A stretch of 64,000 bases of DNA from Arthrobacter sp. SLBN-112 (lineage in GTDB: Bacteria; Actinomycetota; Actinomycetes; Actinomycetales; Micrococcaceae): positions 2,108,001 through 2,172,000 of the forward strand of contig NZ_JAUSXY010000001.1 of assembly GCF_030944625.1 (NCBI RefSeq), in the 5' to 3' direction. Positions 1 to 8,572 of this stretch are shown piece after piece (position 1 is the stretch's first letter; every line of letters begins with the position of its first letter). Below the pieces are notes generated by a model, which was given only the letters and a program-made list of their open reading frames with translations, searched no databases and was not told where the DNA came from. A program made the position numbers and the translations under genes.

Positions 1-978
1 ACCATTGCAGACGTCCCGGGCGTCCGGGTAGGCCACCACCAGCGGACCGGCGACGGCTGGCTGACCGGCGTCACCGTCGTCCTGCCGCCGCCGGGCACCG
101 TAGGGTCGGTGGACGTCCAGGGCGGCGGGCCGGCCACCCACGAAACAGACGCGCTCGACCCCACCACCCTGGTCAGCACCGTGGATGCGGTGGTGTTGAC
201 CGGCGGCAGTGCCTACGGGCTGGCCTCGGCCGCCGGCGCCCAGGCCTGGTGCGAGGACAATGGCCGCGGTTTCGCCGTGCCCGGGGGAGTGGTGCCCATC
301 GTCCCCGCGGCCGCAGCCGCCGCAGCGGCACAACAGGAAGGGCACGACGTCGAACGAGGCAACGTCGGCGCCGGCACCGGAGCAGCAATCGGCAGGGGAC
401 AGTTCAAAGGCGGCGTAGGCACAGCCTCCATCACGCTGGACACCATCTCAAAAGACGGGCCGGTGGTGGTAGCGGCGCTGGCGGTAGTCAATGCGCTGGG
501 ACTGCCTTGGGGCTGGGGCACATCGAGCGAGTGGACGGAACCCGGCAGCGTGCGTCCAAGCGACGAAGGAGCGAGCACGCAGAGGGTTTCGGCCGCTCGC
601 TCGGCGGGCGAGCCGGAAGCAGGAGGTGACGGGAGTCGCGCTTCGGTGGGTCCGCCGCTGAACACAACCCTCGTCGTCGTCGCCACCAACGCCGTGCTGG
701 ATGTTGCGGAGTGCAAGCGGACTGCCTCTGCCTCGCACGCCGGGATCGCCCGGGCGCTGAACCCTAGCCACACCCTCGCCGACGGGGACACCGTCTTCTG
801 CCTTGCAACCGGCGCCCTGGCACTGGACCGTTCGGACGACGCTGCCCGGCAAATCAGCCTCATCACGCTGCAAAGCGCGGCAGCCGACGTCGTCCGTTTG
901 GCCATCCTGGACGGCGTGGCCGCGGCTGGTGCGGTGAGCACCCCGGCCGGCGAATATGGTGCGTACCCCACTGCGTAG
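1..978 (+). CDS. P1-family (DmpA-like, S58) peptidase, 5'-truncated by window edge
   Basis: The frame is open from base 1, so the N-terminus lies outside the window; 325 codons are visible. The family is an Ntn-hydrolase fold that cleaves itself and acts as an aminopeptidase or amidase. Visible hallmarks are an N-terminal DVPGVRVGHH-type segment, the GGSAYGLASAAG loop (nt 199-234), the glycine-rich GNVGAGTGAAIGR stretch, and the self-cleavage site N-T-T-L (nt 661-672), where the first Thr would be the nucleophile. Between LGLPWGWG and NTT lies an unusual hydrophilic linker (about nt 514-657), rich in Ser, Glu and Gly and carrying an inverted repeat at DNA level. Family assignment is firm; the physiological substrate is unknown. 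Confidence 0.85.
   Translation, partial: TIADVPGVRVGHHQRTGDGWLTGVTVVLPPPGTVGSVDVQGGGPATHETDALDPTTLVSTVDAVVLTGGSAYGLASAAGAQAWCEDNGRGFAVPGGVVPIVPAAAAAAAAQQEGHDVERGNVGAGTGAAIGRGQFKGGVGTASITLDTISKDGPVVVAALAVVNALGLPWGWGTSSEWTEPGSVRPSDEGASTQRVSAARSAGEPEAGGDGSRASVGPPLNTTLVVVATNAVLDVAECKRTASASHAGIARALNPSHTLADGDTVFCLATGALALDRSDDAARQISLITLQSAAADVVRLAILDGVAAAGAVSTPAGEYGAYPTA
569..602. repeat. Inverted repeat inside the P1 peptidase linker
   Basis: GAGCGAGC (569-576) and GCTCGCTC (595-602) are perfect 8-bp arms around an 18-nt loop. They sit in the segment that looks like an in-frame addition between the conserved blocks of the peptidase. It could be a REP-like element that entered the gene, or chance in GC-rich DNA. 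Confidence 0.45.
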
Positions 979-1150
979 GCTACTATGGCCGATTTAACTT
1001 TTACCGGCCAACAGGGTAGTGTTGTTTGTTGGTTGTCTGGACTGCCACGCCCTTTTGGGGCCTGGATCTGACAATCGATCCAACAAAAACGTTCGTGGTC
1101 ATGCCCGGTGCAATCCGGCGGGACTGCGGCAACAACAGTTAGCGGAGGGT
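979..1150 (+). promoter_or_regulatory. Leader/promoter region of the infA-rplQ cluster
   Basis: A 172-nt gap between the P1 peptidase stop and infA, with no plausible gene. It is locally AT-richer than its surroundings and ends in a GGAGGG ribosome-binding site just before infA. It probably holds the promoter, but no box pair is convincing enough to name. Confidence 0.4.
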
Positions 1151-1372
1151 ATGGCCAAGAAGGACGGGGTCATTGAGATCGAAGGCGTTGTGACCGAGGC
1201 GCTGCCTAACGCGATGTTTCGCGTTGAGCTCACCAACAAGCACATCGTACTGGCACACATCTCTGGAAAGATGCGTCAGCACTACATCAGGATCCTCCCG
1301 GAGGACCGCGTAGTGGTGGAGCTGAGCCCGTACGACCTCACCCGTGGTCGTATCGTCTACCGCTACAAGTAA
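1151..1372 (+). CDS. infA: Translation initiation factor IF-1
   Basis: A 73-residue protein of standard IF-1 length. It is an S1/OB-fold protein that binds the A site of the 30S subunit during initiation. It begins [12 protein letters not shown] and ends GRIVYRYK, both diagnostic. The start at 1151 is preceded by GGAGGG; a longer in-frame upstream reading has no IF-1 homology. It opens the infA-rpmJ-rpsM-rpsK-rpoA-rplQ cluster, an order normal for actinobacteria. Confidence 0.98.
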   Translation: MAKKDGVIEIEGVVTEALPNAMFRVELTNKHIVLAHISGKMRQHYIRILPEDRVVVELSPYDLTRGRIVYRYK

Positions 1373-1442
1373 ATTGCTGGGCGGCCTCAGTGCGAGCTGA
1401 ACGCCGCTCCAGTTGACCAACTGTTACACGCAAAGGAATGCC

Positions 1443-1556
1443 ATGAAGGTCAAGCCGAGCGTCAAGCAGATCTGCGAAAAGTGCAAAGTGATCCGCCGTA
1501 ATGGCCGGGTCATGGTGATCTGCGAGAACCCGCGCCACAAGCAGCGCCAGGGCTAA
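1443..1556 (+). CDS. rpmJ: 50S ribosomal protein L36
   Basis: A 37-residue protein starting [11 protein letters not shown] at 1443, preceded by an AAAGGA ribosome-binding site. It keeps the zinc-ribbon ligands Cys11, Cys14, Cys27 and His32, so it is the zinc-containing C+ form. It lies 70 nt after infA and before rpsM, as expected, and is probably co-transcribed with them. Confidence 0.97.
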   Translation: MKVKPSVKQICEKCKVIRRNGRVMVICENPRHKQRQG

Positions 1557-1739
1557 ATTCCCTTCACGGGGAATTCCTGGGTTGCTAACCCACGCAAGTA
1601 AATAAAGGCAGCACAAGCTGATCTGGAACATTGAGCTCGAAAGAGTCCGGACAGCTAACCCCCGGTCGGAGGCTGGGGCCGTACGGAACGTGCGGGTGTA
1701 CTGCCTACGACCTCCGGTTTATCAAGGAGTACTGCCACT
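1557..1739 (+). other. rpmJ-rpsM intergenic leader
   Basis: 183 nt with no gene. Just after the rpmJ stop, AATTCCC and GGGAATT arms form a short hairpin (about 1556-1578) without a clear T tract, so it may be a processing site or weak attenuator. The stretch ends in AAGGAG (about 1724-1729), the ribosome-binding site of rpsM. Confidence 0.4.
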
Positions 1740-2114
1740 ATGGCTCGTCTCGCTGGCGTAGACATTCCCCGCGAAAAGCGGCTGGAAATTGCGCTTACTT
1801 ACATCTACGGCGTGGGCAAGACCCGTGCACACGAAACCCTGGCTGCCACTGGCATCAGCGCTGACGTTCGCGTCAAGGACCTGACTGACGCCCAGCTGGT
1901 TGAGCTGCGTGACTACATTGAAGGCAACTACAAGGTTGAGGGTGACCTTCGCCGCGAAGTAGCAGCAGATATCCGCCGCAAGGTTGAAATCGGCAGCTAC
2001 GAAGGCCTGCGCCACCGCAAGGGTCTGCCCGTACGCGGTCAGCGTACGAAGACCAACGCACGTACCCGCAAGGGCCCGAAGCGTACCGTCGCCGGCAAGA
2101 AGAAGGCCCGTTAA
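1740..2114 (+). CDS. rpsM: 30S ribosomal protein S13
   Basis: A 124-residue protein of the 30S head that contacts the B1 inter-subunit bridge and P-site tRNA. It begins [14 protein letters not shown] and has the conserved basic C-terminal tail ([18 protein letters not shown]). The ATG at 1740 follows AAGGAG by about ten bases. It is followed after 54 nt by rpsK. Confidence 0.98.
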   Translation: MARLAGVDIPREKRLEIALTYIYGVGKTRAHETLAATGISADVRVKDLTDAQLVELRDYIEGNYKVEGDLRREVAADIRRKVEIGSYEGLRHRKGLPVRGQRTKTNARTRKGPKRTVAGKKKAR

Positions 2115-2168
2115 AATCCCCGCTCGGGATTTACGGACTTTCCCCAATAACTTTCTGTAGGAGAAAAA

Positions 2169-2570
2169 ATGCCCCCGAAGACTCGTGGCGCGGTTCGCAA
2201 GCCGCGTAAGAAGGACAAGAAGAATATCGCGCTTGGCCAGGCGCACATCAAGAGCACCTTTAACAACACCATCGTTTCCATCACGGATCCCAACGGTGCT
2301 GTTATCTCCTGGGCTTCCTCTGGTGAGGTTGGCTTCAAGGGCTCGCGCAAGTCCACCCCGTTCGCTGCCCAGATGGCCGCCGAAGCCGCTGCCAAGCGTG
2401 CGCAGGAGCACGGCATGCGCAAGGTAGACGTTTTCGTCAAGGGACCGGGTTCCGGACGCGAAACCGCAATCCGTTCGCTGCAGGCCGCAGGCCTCGAGGT
2501 TGGCTCCATCCAGGACGTCACCCCTGCAGCGCACAACGGCTGCCGCCCGCCGAAGCGCCGCCGCGTCTAA
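2169..2570 (+). CDS. rpsK: 30S ribosomal protein S11
   Basis: A 133-residue protein of the 30S platform near the E site. The conserved core [20 protein letters not shown] and the terminal [12 protein letters not shown] are present. The ATG at 2169 follows GTAGGAGAAAAA. It lies between rpsM and rpoA as in other actinobacteria. Confidence 0.98.
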   Translation: MPPKTRGAVRKPRKKDKKNIALGQAHIKSTFNNTIVSITDPNGAVISWASSGEVGFKGSRKSTPFAAQMAAEAAAKRAQEHGMRKVDVFVKGPGSGRETAIRSLQAAGLEVGSIQDVTPAAHNGCRPPKRRRV

Positions 2571-2700
2571 TTCTTTTCCGCAGCAGGAGCTTGCCCGGAC
2601 CAGTGATGGCCCGGGCAAGCCCAGCGCGTTAAGTCTTCAGACCGAATTTCCACCACCTGTGTTGCGTCATATAGCGGATGCTCGCCGAAAGGAAACCTAA

Positions 2701-3711
2701 GTGCTCATTGCACAGCGCCCCACCCTCTCCGAAGAGGTAGTCTCCGAAAACCGTTCGCGTTTCATCATCGAACCGCTGGAACCGGGCTTCGGCTACACCC
2801 TCGGAAACTCCCTCCGCCGTACCCTGCTCTCCTCCATCCCCGGTGCTGCCGTAACCAGCATCCGGATCGATGGTGTGCTGCACGAGTTCACCACGGTTCC
2901 GGGTGTCAAGGAAGATGTCACCGAGATCATCCTTAACATCAAGAGCCTGTCGGTTTCCTCCGAGCACGACGAGCCCGTCGTGGCTTACCTGCGCAAGCAG
3001 GGCCCCGGAGTCGTCACCGCCGCGGACATCGCTCCGCCGGCCGGCGTCGAATTCCACAACCCGGATCTGCACATTGCCACGCTGAACTCGAAGGGCAAGT
3101 TCGAACTCGAACTGACCATCGAGCGCGGCCGCGGCTACGTTTCGGCAGCTCAGAACAAGTCCGGCGATGCAGAGATCGGCCGTATCCCGGTCGACTCCAT
3201 CTACTCGCCGGTCCTGAAGGTTACTTTCCGCGTGGAAGCAACCCGTGTTGAGCAGCGCACCGACTTCGACAAGCTGATTGTCGACGTCGAGACCAAGCAG
3301 GCCATCGCCCCGCGCGATGCCGTTGCTTCCGCAGGCACCACCCTGGTGGAACTGTTCGGTCTGGCCCGTGAGCTGAACACCGCAGCTGAAGGTATCGAGA
3401 TCGGCCCGTCGCCCACCGACGCTGCCCTGGCAGCCGACATGGCACTGCCGATCGAGGATCTGGACCTTACCGTCCGTTCCTACAACTGCCTCAAGCGTGA
3501 GGGCATCCACACCGTGGGTGAACTCGTTGCCCGCTCCGAGGCTGACCTGATGGACATCCGCAACTTCGGTGCCAAGTCCATTGACGAGGTCAAGGCAAAG
3601 CTGGTTGAACTGGGCCTGTCCCTCAAGGACTCGCCTCCCGGTTTTGACCTCGCAGCACGCGCCGCAGCAATCGAAGAGGACGACGCCGCCTTCGGCGACG
3701 ACGAACTCTAA
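2701..3711 (+). CDS. rpoA: DNA-directed RNA polymerase subunit alpha
   Basis: A 336-residue alpha subunit, the assembly platform for beta and beta-prime. The N-terminal dimerisation domain (about 1-230) has [21 protein letters not shown] linker leads to the alpha-CTD (about 250-315) with [15 protein letters not shown] and [11 protein letters not shown], which bind UP elements and activators. The tail is acidic ([12 protein letters not shown]). Translation starts at GTG 2701 after GAAAGGAAA. Intact and ordinary. Confidence 0.98.
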
Positions 3712-3779
3712 ACCAGACCTTGGCCGGCGGGCAGCACCACGGTGTGCCGCCCACGGCTTCCACATGAGGAGAAACAATT

Positions 3780-4364
3780 ATGCCTACCCCCACTAAGGGT
3801 CCGCGCCTCGGAGGCGGCCCGGCTCACGAGCGCCTCATGCTCGCGAACCTGGCAGCATCCCTGTTCGAGCACAAGCGGATCACCACCACGGTGACCAAGG
3901 CCAAGCGCCTGAAGCCGTACGCAGAGCGCCTGGTGACCTTCGCCAAGCGTGGCGACCTCGCTTCCCGCCGCCGCGTGCTCGGCCTGATCAGCAACAAGGG
4001 CGTCGTCCACGAGCTGTTCACCGACATCGCCCAGGCAGTGGAGAACCGCGATGGCGGCTACACCCGCATCACCAAGATCGGCAACCGAAAGGGCGACAAC
4101 GCTCCCATGGCTGTCATCGAGCTGGTCCTGGAGCCGGTTTCCGCCAAGCAGGCTGTCGTAGCCGAGGCTACCTCCGCCGCCAAGCGCGACGCTGACAAGA
4201 AGGAAGCTGCCGCTGCTGCTCCGGCTGCCGAAGAGGCTCCGGCCACTGAGGAAGCTGCTGCCACCGAGGAAGCACCTGCTGCCGAAGAAGCCGCAACCGA
4301 AGAGGCTCCGGCCGCTGAGGAAGCTGCCGACGCTCCGGCTGCCGAGGAGAAGGACGCGAAGTAA
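3780..4364 (+). CDS. rplQ: 50S ribosomal protein L17 with acidic Ala/Glu tail
   Basis: A 194-residue protein. Residues 1 to about 125 are canonical L17 ([20 protein letters not shown]), which lies near the peptide exit tunnel. The remaining 65 or so residues are low complexity, repeating A-A-E-E-A-P and T-E-E-A units and ending EKDAK. Long acidic tails on L17 are common in Micrococcales. The start at 3780 follows GAGGAGAAAC. It is the last gene of the ribosomal cluster and is followed by a strong terminator. Confidence 0.97.
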   Translation: MPTPTKGPRLGGGPAHERLMLANLAASLFEHKRITTTVTKAKRLKPYAERLVTFAKRGDLASRRRVLGLISNKGVVHELFTDIAQAVENRDGGYTRITKIGNRKGDNAPMAVIELVLEPVSAKQAVVAEATSAAKRDADKKEAAAAAPAAEEAPATEEAAATEEAPAAEEAATEEAPAAEEAADAPAAEEKDAK

Positions 4365-4406
4365 TTCGCTGACCTGCTTCGCATAGACTTAGGTCTGTGA
4401 ACCACC

Positions 4407-4446
4407 AAAAACCCGCGGCCCCCGTCTTAGGGGGCGGCGGGTTTTT
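4407..4446 (+). terminator. Rho-independent terminator after rplQ, overlapping the truA start
   Basis: A 17-nt left arm (4407-4423), a 6-nt loop and a right arm (4430-4446) pair with one mismatch; the right arm ends in TTTTT. It lies where the rplQ operon should end, yet the T tract overlaps the likely TTG start of truA at 4445. Confidence 0.85.
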
Positions 4447-5290
4447 GCGTCTCCGGCTTGATCTTTCGTACGATGGCGGCCCCTTCAGCGGGTGGGCCCT
4501 GCAGCCCGGCCGGCGTACCGTCCAAGGCGTCCTCGAGGAAGCGATCGCACTCGTGGTGCGCCGCGCGGTCCGCGTCACCGTTGCCGGACGCACCGACGCC
4601 GGCGTGCACGCCCGCGGCCAGGTGGTCCACCTGGACCTCACCGAGTCTGAATGGCTGGCACTGCCGCGCGGTCACGAACTCGATCCCGCCGTCGCCATGC
4701 TGCGCAGGCTCCGCGGCGCGCTGAACCGTGCCCTTGGCGACCTTCACGGTGCCGTCGAAGTCCACGACATCGCCCTGGCCCCGGTGGGCTTCGACGCCCG
4801 CTTCTCGGCCCTCTGGCGCCGCTACAGCTACCGGATCGCGGACGGACCGGCCCTCTGGGACCCGCTCGCACGGTACTTCACGCTGTGGCACAAGAATCCA
4901 CTGGACGTGGACCTGCTCAACCAGGGTGCATCGCAGTTGCTGGGCCTGCAAAACTTCCTGTCCTTCTGTAAGCCGCGCGAAGGTGCCACCACCATCAGGG
5001 AGCTTCAGCGCTTCGAGTTCACCCGTGGAGACGACGGCGTCATCGTGGCCACCGTGCAGGCCGATGCGTTCTGCCACAACATGGTCCGGGCCCTGGTGGG
5101 CTCGGCGCTGTATGTGGGTGAAGCCGTTGAGGAACCGGGCTGGCTGCACGAGCGGCTGCTCCTGCAGAAACGGGACGCCAAGTCCGTCCTGGCCGCCCCG
5201 CACCCCCTGGTGCTGGAGGAAGTGGCCTACCCGTCCGACGACGACCTGCTGGCCCGGGCCGAACAGACGCGGGCCCTGCGCGAGTACTAG
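4445..5290 (+). CDS. truA: tRNA pseudouridine(38-40) synthase TruA
   Basis: Isomerises uridines 38-40 in the tRNA anticodon arm. The conserved N-terminus RLRLDLSYDGGPFSGWA begins at codon 4448. The catalytic Asp lies in AGRTDAGVHARGQ (Asp51 from this start), and the C-terminal block FCHNMVRALVG is present. Homology allows only two starts: TTG 4445, chosen here, or GTG 4397, which would add 16 residues encoded by the terminator hairpin itself. Neither has a clean Shine-Dalgarno sequence free of that hairpin. truA follows rplQ in many actinobacteria, so expression may depend on read-through. Function is certain; the start is not. Confidence 0.93.
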   Translation: MRLRLDLSYDGGPFSGWALQPGRRTVQGVLEEAIALVVRRAVRVTVAGRTDAGVHARGQVVHLDLTESEWLALPRGHELDPAVAMLRRLRGALNRALGDLHGAVEVHDIALAPVGFDARFSALWRRYSYRIADGPALWDPLARYFTLWHKNPLDVDLLNQGASQLLGLQNFLSFCKPREGATTIRELQRFEFTRGDDGVIVATVQADAFCHNMVRALVGSALYVGEAVEEPGWLHERLLLQKRDAKSVLAAPHPLVLEEVAYPSDDDLLARAEQTRALREY

Positions 5291-6954
5291 AACGCCGGCG
5301 GCGGGCCTTCCGCCGGCAGCGTCACCGTGAAGACGCTGCCTTGGCCTTCGCCGCTCTCGCAAACGATGGAACCGCCATGCCGCTCGACGATCATCCGCGT
5401 GATGGACAAGCCCAGCCCCGCACCCGGGATCGCTGCCCTTTGTGCGGAGTCGGCGCGAAAGAACCTGTTGAACGCCCGGGCAGCGTCTTCCGCTGACATC
5501 CCCATTCCGGTGTCTTTGACGCTGAGCCTAACCCATTGCTTGTCTGTTTCCGCGCTGATGCTGACCTTCCCGCCATCGGGCGAGTACTTGATCGCGTTGG
5601 ACACCAGGTTGTCCAGCACCTGCCCGATCCGGAGCGGGTCGGCATAGGCCCAGAGCGGCGACGGGACGTCGGCTGCTATCTCCACGTGCGAGCGCTGCGC
5701 CGAGGCCAGCGCGGAGCTGAGGCTGGTCTCCACCAGGCTGGCGAGGTCGGTCCGTTTCGGGTGGACGTTCAACGCAGTGGACGCCGAGGCCGACAGGTCC
5801 GCCACCAGGTCGAGCATCCGCTCGGCGTTGCGCTGCACCACCAACAGCCGCTTGGCCACGTGCGGGGGGAGGTCGGCGACGTCGTCAAGAACCAGGTCCA
5901 CGTTGCCGAGGATTGAGTTGAGCGGGTTCTTGAATTCATGCGACACGTTGGAGACCAGGTCCTGGTTCGCGGCCAGGGACTCCACCCACCCGGTCACATC
6001 GCTGTACACCACCACGGCCCCGGTGAGACGGCCATCCTCGCTGAGAAGCGGACGTGCGGCAGTGGACACGGCCCGCTGCTCCAGGCCCTCTCCCGCCCAG
6101 ACCAGATAGTCGGCGAATGACTCCCCGGCCATCGCCCGGCTGATGGGTCGCCGGTCCGGGGGCAGCAGGGTGCGCCGGTCCTGGCCATAAATGAGCTGGT
6201 GCCCTTGGCCGGGGACTTCTTCGTCGGCGCCCGTGACCCGGCGGAAGTTGCGTTGGCGGCTGTTGGAAACCAGGAAGTGGCCTGAGCGGTCGACGGCGGC
6301 AATCCCGACGTCGGTGGCGTCCAGGACGGTTTCGAGCAGTTTCTCCCGTTCCCGGCTTTCGCTTAGCAGCTCACGGAGTTCCCGGTCCTTCTCGGCGAGT
6401 TCACGCTGCTGCAGCCGCAGGTTCACGCTTGCGAAGCGGATGGCCAGGGAAACGGCGAGCATCATGAGGGGGAAGAGGACCACGGTGGTGAGGTCCGAGG
6501 CCATGATGGCGGGCAGGTGGGCGGCCGTCGGAGGAACCATGATCAAGAAAGGGCCCATAAAACTCAGGACCAAACTGCTTCGGGACAGCATGCCGGACGC
6601 GGAAAGCCAGATGACCGGGAAGACAACAAGTACTGCCAGGCCCGGCAACAGCGGCGCTGCGCCGTTGCGCAGCAAGCCAATGGCTGCGAAGTCCAGCACG
6701 GGGATCAACAGGTAGGCCCGGTGTGCCAGCCGCTCCCAAGGGATCAGGAAACAGGCAAGGAACAGGATTCCGTGCAAAGCAATCCCTGCCTGGTACATGG
6801 GGCTGTGCGTGAGCGAGGGCCAGGCGTACGGGGTGGCCAACGCAATAATGGCCACAATGAGCGTGATGGGAAGCTGGCATAACGCCACTTGCGCGCGGGT
6901 TCCCAACCGGCGGAAGATGCGCCCCGGTCCCCGGTGGAACAACGGCTCAGCCAT
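5287..6954 (-). CDS. Membrane-bound PAS sensor histidine kinase
   Basis: About 555 residues from ATG 6954; an ATG at 7008 would add 18 residues of unlikely sequence. The N-terminal third holds five to six membrane segments with little external loop, suggesting it senses the membrane or a hydrophobic cue. A short coiled coil (LAEKDRELRELLSESREREK) and a PAS-like domain follow. The HisKA box SHEFKNPLNS carries the phospho-acceptor His (about 339), followed by an HATPase domain with N box DNLVSNAIKYSP, G1 DTGMGM and G2 GAGLGLSI. It overlaps the truA stop by 4 nt tail-to-tail and is divergent from the response regulator at 7209, its probable partner. Ligand unknown. Confidence 0.92.
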   Translation of the reverse strand: MAEPLFHRGPGRIFRRLGTRAQVALCQLPITLIVAIIALATPYAWPSLTHSPMYQAGIALHGILFLACFLIPWERLAHRAYLLIPVLDFAAIGLLRNGAAPLLPGLAVLVVFPVIWLSASGMLSRSSLVLSFMGPFLIMVPPTAAHLPAIMASDLTTVVLFPLMMLAVSLAIRFASVNLRLQQRELAEKDRELRELLSESREREKLLETVLDATDVGIAAVDRSGHFLVSNSRQRNFRRVTGADEEVPGQGHQLIYGQDRRTLLPPDRRPISRAMAGESFADYLVWAGEGLEQRAVSTAARPLLSEDGRLTGAVVVYSDVTGWVESLAANQDLVSNVSHEFKNPLNSILGNVDLVLDDVADLPPHVAKRLLVVQRNAERMLDLVADLSASASTALNVHPKRTDLASLVETSLSSALASAQRSHVEIAADVPSPLWAYADPLRIGQVLDNLVSNAIKYSPDGGKVSISAETDKQWVRLSVKDTGMGMSAEDAARAFNRFFRADSAQRAAIPGAGLGLSITRMIVERHGGSIVCESGEGQGSVFTVTLPAEGPPPAF

Positions 6955-7208
6955 GTTTCTGACTTGTACCCCTTTACATTGGGAAAGCACGGTGGCCCGG
7001 GGGCCCATTCAATTGGTCCTGCTACTTCGGCACGTACCCATTCCCGCCCATAATGCACACGTCCTGTCATAATAATTGACTTTTCAATTTTAGGACGGTT
7101 TGTTGATGTCATCAGCCGGGCTTACTAGTAGCGTATAAATGGTTGGAGCGGGTATGGCATTGGCGCTGGGCCAATGGGGGGCCATTTCCGCCTGGCGCAG
7201 GGATAGCA
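6955..7208. promoter_or_regulatory. Divergent promoter region of the kinase and response regulator
   Basis: The AT-rich centre holds AATTGA-cttt-TCAATT (7074-7089, 6-bp arms) and the 8-bp palindrome TACTAGTA (7123-7130). TATAAA (7134-7139) is a fair -10 element for the rightward gene. The symmetry suits an OmpR-type site for autoregulation; this is inference. Confidence 0.4.
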
Positions 7209-7994
7209 ATGGACGATCTTGGTGTAGCTGTGGTCATCGAAGATGACGCCGATGTGAGGAACCTTCTCGAAGGTGTGTTGACGCAGGCGGGCTTCGAAGT
7301 GCATACAGCTGATGATGGGCGGTCCGGGGTAGAGGTGGTCCGCAGCAAGCAGGCCAACGTTGTGACGCTCGATATCGGGCTCCCGGACATTGACGGGTTC
7401 GAGGTCCTGCGGCGGATCCGGACTTTCAGCAATGCCTATGTGGTGATGCTGACGGGCCGCACCGAGGAACCGGACCTATTGTCGGCGTTGAACGCGGGGG
7501 CGGACGACTACATCGCCAAGCCGTTCAGGCCAAGGGAGCTCCGCGCCCGGGTGGCGGCAATGATGCGGAGGCCCCGCCCGGAGGCGGATGGGTTCGGGCC
7601 ATCGCCCACGGCTTGGGGACACGTCCCGGCTCCTCCCGCCGGCCAGCCCGAGCCGGGAGTCCTCCAGCACAACGGGCTCCGGCTGAACCACCGGACGCGC
7701 ACGGTGGAAATCAAAGGTGAGCCGTTGGGCCTCACCCGCAGTGAATTCGACCTTCTGCATGTGCTGCTGAAGGGCGGCGGTGCCGTATGTACCAGGGCTG
7801 ACCTCGTGCGGGCTGTCCGGGGTGAGTTCTACGACCACGACACGTACATCAGCGAAGCTGACGAGCGCGCCGTCGAAGTCCATGTAGGAAACCTGCGGCG
7901 CAAGCTCAAGGAGGACCAGATCTCGCCGCGCTGGCTGCAGACAGTCCGCGGGGTGGGTTACCGGCTGGCGCCGCGGCGCTCCGACGACGCGTGA
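7209..7994 (+). CDS. OmpR/PhoB-family response regulator
   Basis: 261 residues from ATG 7209, which follows AGGGA by a suitable spacing; a further ATG at 7143 lacks one. The receiver domain (about 1-120) has the acidic pair EDD at 11-13, phospho-acceptor Asp55 in LDIGLPDIDG and Lys104 in YIAKPF. A roughly 40-residue Pro/Gly-rich linker leads to a winged-helix DNA-binding domain (about 165-255) with LTRSEFDLL and VEVHVGNLRRKL. It is probably phosphorylated by the divergent kinase. The Tad cluster 0.6 kb away is a plausible but unproven target. Confidence 0.93.
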   Translation: MDDLGVAVVIEDDADVRNLLEGVLTQAGFEVHTADDGRSGVEVVRSKQANVVTLDIGLPDIDGFEVLRRIRTFSNAYVVMLTGRTEEPDLLSALNAGADDYIAKPFRPRELRARVAAMMRRPRPEADGFGPSPTAWGHVPAPPAGQPEPGVLQHNGLRLNHRTRTVEIKGEPLGLTRSEFDLLHVLLKGGGAVCTRADLVRAVRGEFYDHDTYISEADERAVEVHVGNLRRKLKEDQISPRWLQTVRGVGYRLAPRRSDDA

Positions 7995-8002
7995 CCGATC
8001 GG

Positions 8003-8479
8003 CTAGTTCTGTCCCAAAATGAAGGTTGACTGCAGCTCGGACACAGTCTGCGCTCCGTCCTGGGCGACGCCGGCCATCATCGCCTGCCCCTGGACGAAAT
8101 CGCCGTCCCGGATCAGGGCTTCGAGGACTTCGGCAAGCTTGGCCAGCCGGATACCGCCCACCATGGCGGAACTGATTTTGAGGCTGATCACCGCGTCCAA
8201 GGCTGAGGCCTCGTCCTCGCTGTCCACCGCTGTTCCCAGCCGGGCCAGGCGCGTGTCCCACATGGCGGCGTAGTCCCGGGCGAATTGCCGGGCCAGTCCG
8301 GACCCTGCGAGTTCGTCGTCGAGTTCATCCAGCACGGTTGCATCAATCAAGGGCAAGAGAGCGGCCGCCTTCAGTGAATGGGCCGCACCGGCGGCCGGAA
8401 TGGATGGCGGCTCGACCCCGGCCAGCGGGAAGTCCGCAGCGGGGCTGTTTCCGCTGGAACCGGGATCGGGATTGTGCAT
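8003..8479 (-). CDS. HPt-domain-like protein lacking the phospho-histidine
   Basis: 158 residues: a Pro/Ala/Ser-rich N-terminus (1-45), then a helical region with HPt layout. Canonical HPt proteins read A-H-x-L-K-G-x-S. Here the aligned stretch is V-I-S-L-K-I-S-S-A-M-V-G-G (residues 97-109), so His is replaced by Ile98 and the next conserved Gly by Ile102. The LK, SS and G positions are kept. It therefore probably cannot carry phosphate and could act as a binding or inhibitory pseudo-HPt. It lies 93 nt after tadC and may be the last gene of the tad1 operon, and it converges on the response regulator gene. Role unproven. Confidence 0.72.
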   Translation of the reverse strand: MHNPDPGSSGNSPAADFPLAGVEPPSIPAAGAAHSLKAAALLPLIDATVLDELDDELAGSGLARQFARDYAAMWDTRLARLGTAVDSEDEASALDAVISLKISSAMVGGIRLAKLAEVLEALIRDGDFVQGQAMMAGVAQDGAQTVSELQSTFILGQN

Positions 8480-8572
8480 TGTTCAAGGCTACTTCCTGGA
8501 AATCCTTCGGTGACCTATTTCGGATGATTCTGTGTAAACCTTGAGGCAACCTTGCCGCCACGCTGAGCAACC

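Noticed and set aside
2629..3777. Long minus-strand open frame opposite rpoA
   Set aside because: It mirrors rpoA codons in high-GC DNA; no recognisable protein and the plus-strand gene is certain.
5287..5290. Operon link between truA and the kinase
   Set aside because: The 4-nt overlap is tail-to-tail on opposite strands, so it is not translational coupling.
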